Shown piece by piece: positions 5,646 through 7,491 of a stretch of DNA of 7,491 nt (position 1 is the first letter of the stretch; each line of letters starts with the position of its first letter). Both the position numbers and the translations under genes were made by a program. The DNA is taken from NCBI GenBank assembly GCA_021443065.1, contig JABUUR010000337.1, positions 1 through 7,491 of the forward strand, in the 5' to 3' direction. This stretch comes from Fibrobacter sp. Its GTDB lineage: Bacteria; Fibrobacterota; Fibrobacteria; Fibrobacterales; Fibrobacteraceae. The notes under the pieces are model-generated. The model was not told where the DNA came from. It did not search any database and was given only the letters and a program-made list of their open reading frames with translations.

Positions 5646-7491
5646 ACTTAAATGCCTTCTCTACCCATTCCGCAAGTTTCCCTGCTTTGGCAAGTTCAGC
5701 GGTATCCTTCATCTTGAAATTTGGATAAAGCGCTTGGATTTGCGATGCGGTTTTACCTTCAATTTCGTTGTTGAATCCGAAAATGTAATGCATGGCAATC
5801 ATGTATATAATTTCGGTGGGTGCAGCTCCACAGACTTGATTCTTGACGATATGCTCTAGTCTTTTAGCATCATCAGGGAAGATTTTTTTCATTTTTCCCG
5901 AGCGATAAAGACGCTTGATGATTTCGGTGATATAAAGTCCCGATTTCATGTACAGGTCGGCGAAGTTGTGCTCCGGGTCGTCAAAGCAGCCCGGCGTTTC
6001 CTTTTCGAGCATATCCACCATATCCTTTACGACTTTTCTCGGTGTAAAGATTTGGTTTGTCTTCTGAGGCGGAATAAAATCGAATATATCGCCCTTCACG
6101 TATTCCTTGAAGTAGTCGGCAAGCTCTGAACGTTTACGCATAAACTCCTTCACAGAGTCATTGAACACAACTGAATCAAAGAGATGACCTTCATAATGTT
6201 TACGTTTGCCTTCGCTATCGGTGTAATCGCCCCCATCACGGAGGAATTTGAACTCGTCAACGGTAATACTTGTCACTTCGAGGAATACATTGCCCGGAAT
6301 GTCTCGTTCAAATGTTTCGAGAGTTGTATTGTCGTTTCCGTAAGCCATCAAGAAAGAGGGAATCGTGCGAGCGAATCCACGCAAGTGATCGCGAACTTTT
6401 TCTTCAATGTCGTTTTTCTTCTTTTCTATTTTGCTCTCTTCGACAGCCTTTACGGTTTCTTCGGTAGCCTTTTTCCAGATGTCCGCGGTATCTGAAACGA
6501 TCTCCTGGAATTTTTTCTTGGCCGCATTGATTTCGTTGCTGAAGGTCTGCTGAATCTGTTTTTCTTCTGCCTTGGAATTGCAGTTTTCAAGCGCCTTATC
6601 ACGCCTGTGTTCCGCATCGCCGGCTTCTATCTTGAAATCGGCAGCGGCAGAACTGATTTTCTTTTGCCCGTAATCGTGCAGTATTCGTTCAAATTCCTTG
6701 GACTGTGACTTGGTCATGTCCTTACCGAACTTTTCCTTGGCTTCTTCGGCAACCTTCTTTACCGAAGTGTCATAAACGGCAGTCAAATCCCTAAGAACGT
6801 TTTCTATTTCAGATGGTTTGCTATTGTGCAGCAACTTGTTTACATTTACTTCATAATCATTTGATTGTGTTGCAAATACTGGATCGCCGAATTTATCGGC
6901 TGCGGTTCCAATTACCTGTTCCGTAGTAACATCGACATTTCCTTTGTCATCTAGGGGAAGTTCATTGGCTTGTTCTTGCGTGACGATGTTTTTTTCCGCT
7001 TCCGCCTTGGTTACTGGATTTACTTTCGTTAGAATTTCGTTCACAATCGAAGGTGCTGCAAAAATTCCGCTAATGTTCTGGAACAAGAAATTGCTCATGA
7101 AACCATGGTTCACGACTTCCTTCGCATGGATATGCCTTGGAATGGTCAGCACTTTTTCGGCATCCAGTTCTATCATTTCCCCATTATCGTCTTCGCCTAC
7201 GACCGGGAAAAAGTTCAACAATTCAAGAACGTGTTTCTTGCGTTTTTCGCTGTCTCCTGCTCCGCCTGCCGTATCGCGGTATTGGTCATTGGCGATAGTC
7301 TCCACGATGGTTAGCGTGCGTGCCGGATCAAAATCGAACACGTAGGCATTGTCCTTGCGGTATGTTTTGCCATCTTTATCCATAAAGAGACAAGGATTTT
7401 GTGCACGGAACGCTGCCTGCATATAGAGTGCAGGAGAATTCATGGAGCAAAGCATCAAGACCGCCGTCCATTCAGGAATGGTCACGCCCGT
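5644..7491 (-). CDS. Restriction-type DEAD/DEAH helicase with partial N6-adenine methylase-like C-terminus, 5' end cut by window
   Basis: The frame is open from the window edge to the TAA at 5646-5644, leaving 615 residues; the start, the ATPase Walker motifs and any nuclease domain lie beyond the right edge. Residues 1-13 (TGVTIPEWTAVLM) correspond to helicase motif V and QAAFRAQNP (25-33) to motif VI of the RecA-like C-lobe in restriction helicases. Residues about 240-375 are a charged, helical spacer. Residues about 479-529 resemble the start of an N6-adenine methylase: NQIFTPRKVVKDMVDML (motif X-like) and FADLYMKSGLY (motif I-like). The protein ends about 85 residues later without an NPPY-type catalytic motif. 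Domain order recalls Type ISP enzymes such as LlaGI, but with the methylase cut short; in relatives I recall, NPPY follows directly in the same or next gene. Base use is AT-richer than the envelope genes. The expected role is ATP-driven translocation in DNA restriction. Confidence 0.75.
   Translation of the reverse strand, partial: TGVTIPEWTAVLMLCSMNSPALYMQAAFRAQNPCLFMDKDGKTYRKDNAYVFDFDPARTLTIVETIANDQYRDTAGGAGDSEKRKKHVLELLNFFPVVGEDDNGEMIELDAEKVLTIPRHIHAKEVVNHGFMSNFLFQNISGIFAAPSIVNEILTKVNPVTKAEAEKNIVTQEQANELPLDDKGNVDVTTEQVIGTAADKFGDPVFATQSNDYEVNVNKLLHNSKPSEIENVLRDLTAVYDTSVKKVAEEAKEKFGKDMTKSQSKEFERILHDYGQKKISSAAADFKIEAGDAEHRRDKALENCNSKAEEKQIQQTFSNEINAAKKKFQEIVSDTADIWKKATEETVKAVEESKIEKKKNDIEEKVRDHLRGFARTIPSFLMAYGNDNTTLETFERDIPGNVFLEVTSITVDEFKFLRDGGDYTDSEGKRKHYEGHLFDSVVFNDSVKEFMRKRSELADYFKEYVKGDIFDFIPPQKTNQIFTPRKVVKDMVDMLEKETPGCFDDPEHNFADLYMKSGLYITEIIKRLYRSGKMKKIFPDDAKRLEHIVKNQVCGAAPTEIIYMIAMHYIFGFNNEIEGKTASQIQALYPNFKMKDTAELAKAGKLAEWVEKAFK

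Noticed and set aside
6944..7345. 133-codon plus-strand frame opposite the restriction helicase
   Set aside because: Antisense to a well-supported frame with helicase motifs; the translation has no recognisable features.

Overview
The window looks like chromosomal DNA of a Gram-negative bacterium of the Fibrobacter/Bacteroidota (FCB) type, most likely a Fibrobacter relative. I infer this from an exported beta-barrel protein with thrombospondin type 3 calcium-binding repeats, a lipoprotein lytic transglycosylase with five LysM domains, and the codon style. No marker gene proves the taxon.

Left part (1-3965): a divergent pair of cell-envelope genes shares a 192-bp intergenic region (1479-1670). 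Leftward runs an OmpA-like outer-membrane protein whose C-terminus is cut off by the window edge (1478 down to 1). Rightward runs an MltD-type lytic transglycosylase (1671-3965). The shared region holds a good sigma70-like promoter (TTGACA at 1504) and an uncalled leader reading frame encoding one transmembrane segment, which ends 2 nt before the transglycosylase start.

Middle part (4046-5375): base composition becomes clearly more A-rich. Two tightly spaced genes on the plus strand form an operon. The first (307 aa) is coiled coil, then a long Gly/Ala-rich hydrophobic segment, then coiled coil. The second (133 aa) is a soluble, mostly helical protein. I cannot name a function for either. The architecture suggests a membrane-inserting protein with a small partner, and this is the best candidate here for something undescribed.

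Right part (5376-7491): after a 268-bp spacer, with a bidirectional hairpin and what look like eroded coding fragments, comes the C-terminal 615 residues of a leftward restriction-type helicase. It ends with the first part of an N6-adenine methylase-like domain (motif X and a motif-I-like segment) and stops before any NPPY catalytic motif. In related systems the NPPY part follows. Here only a 35-codon open fragment on the same strand follows, so the system may be split or decayed.

Together: a core envelope locus (1-3965) beside an accessory, defence-like island (4046-7491). The functional link between the coiled-coil operon and the restriction helicase is inference from position only.
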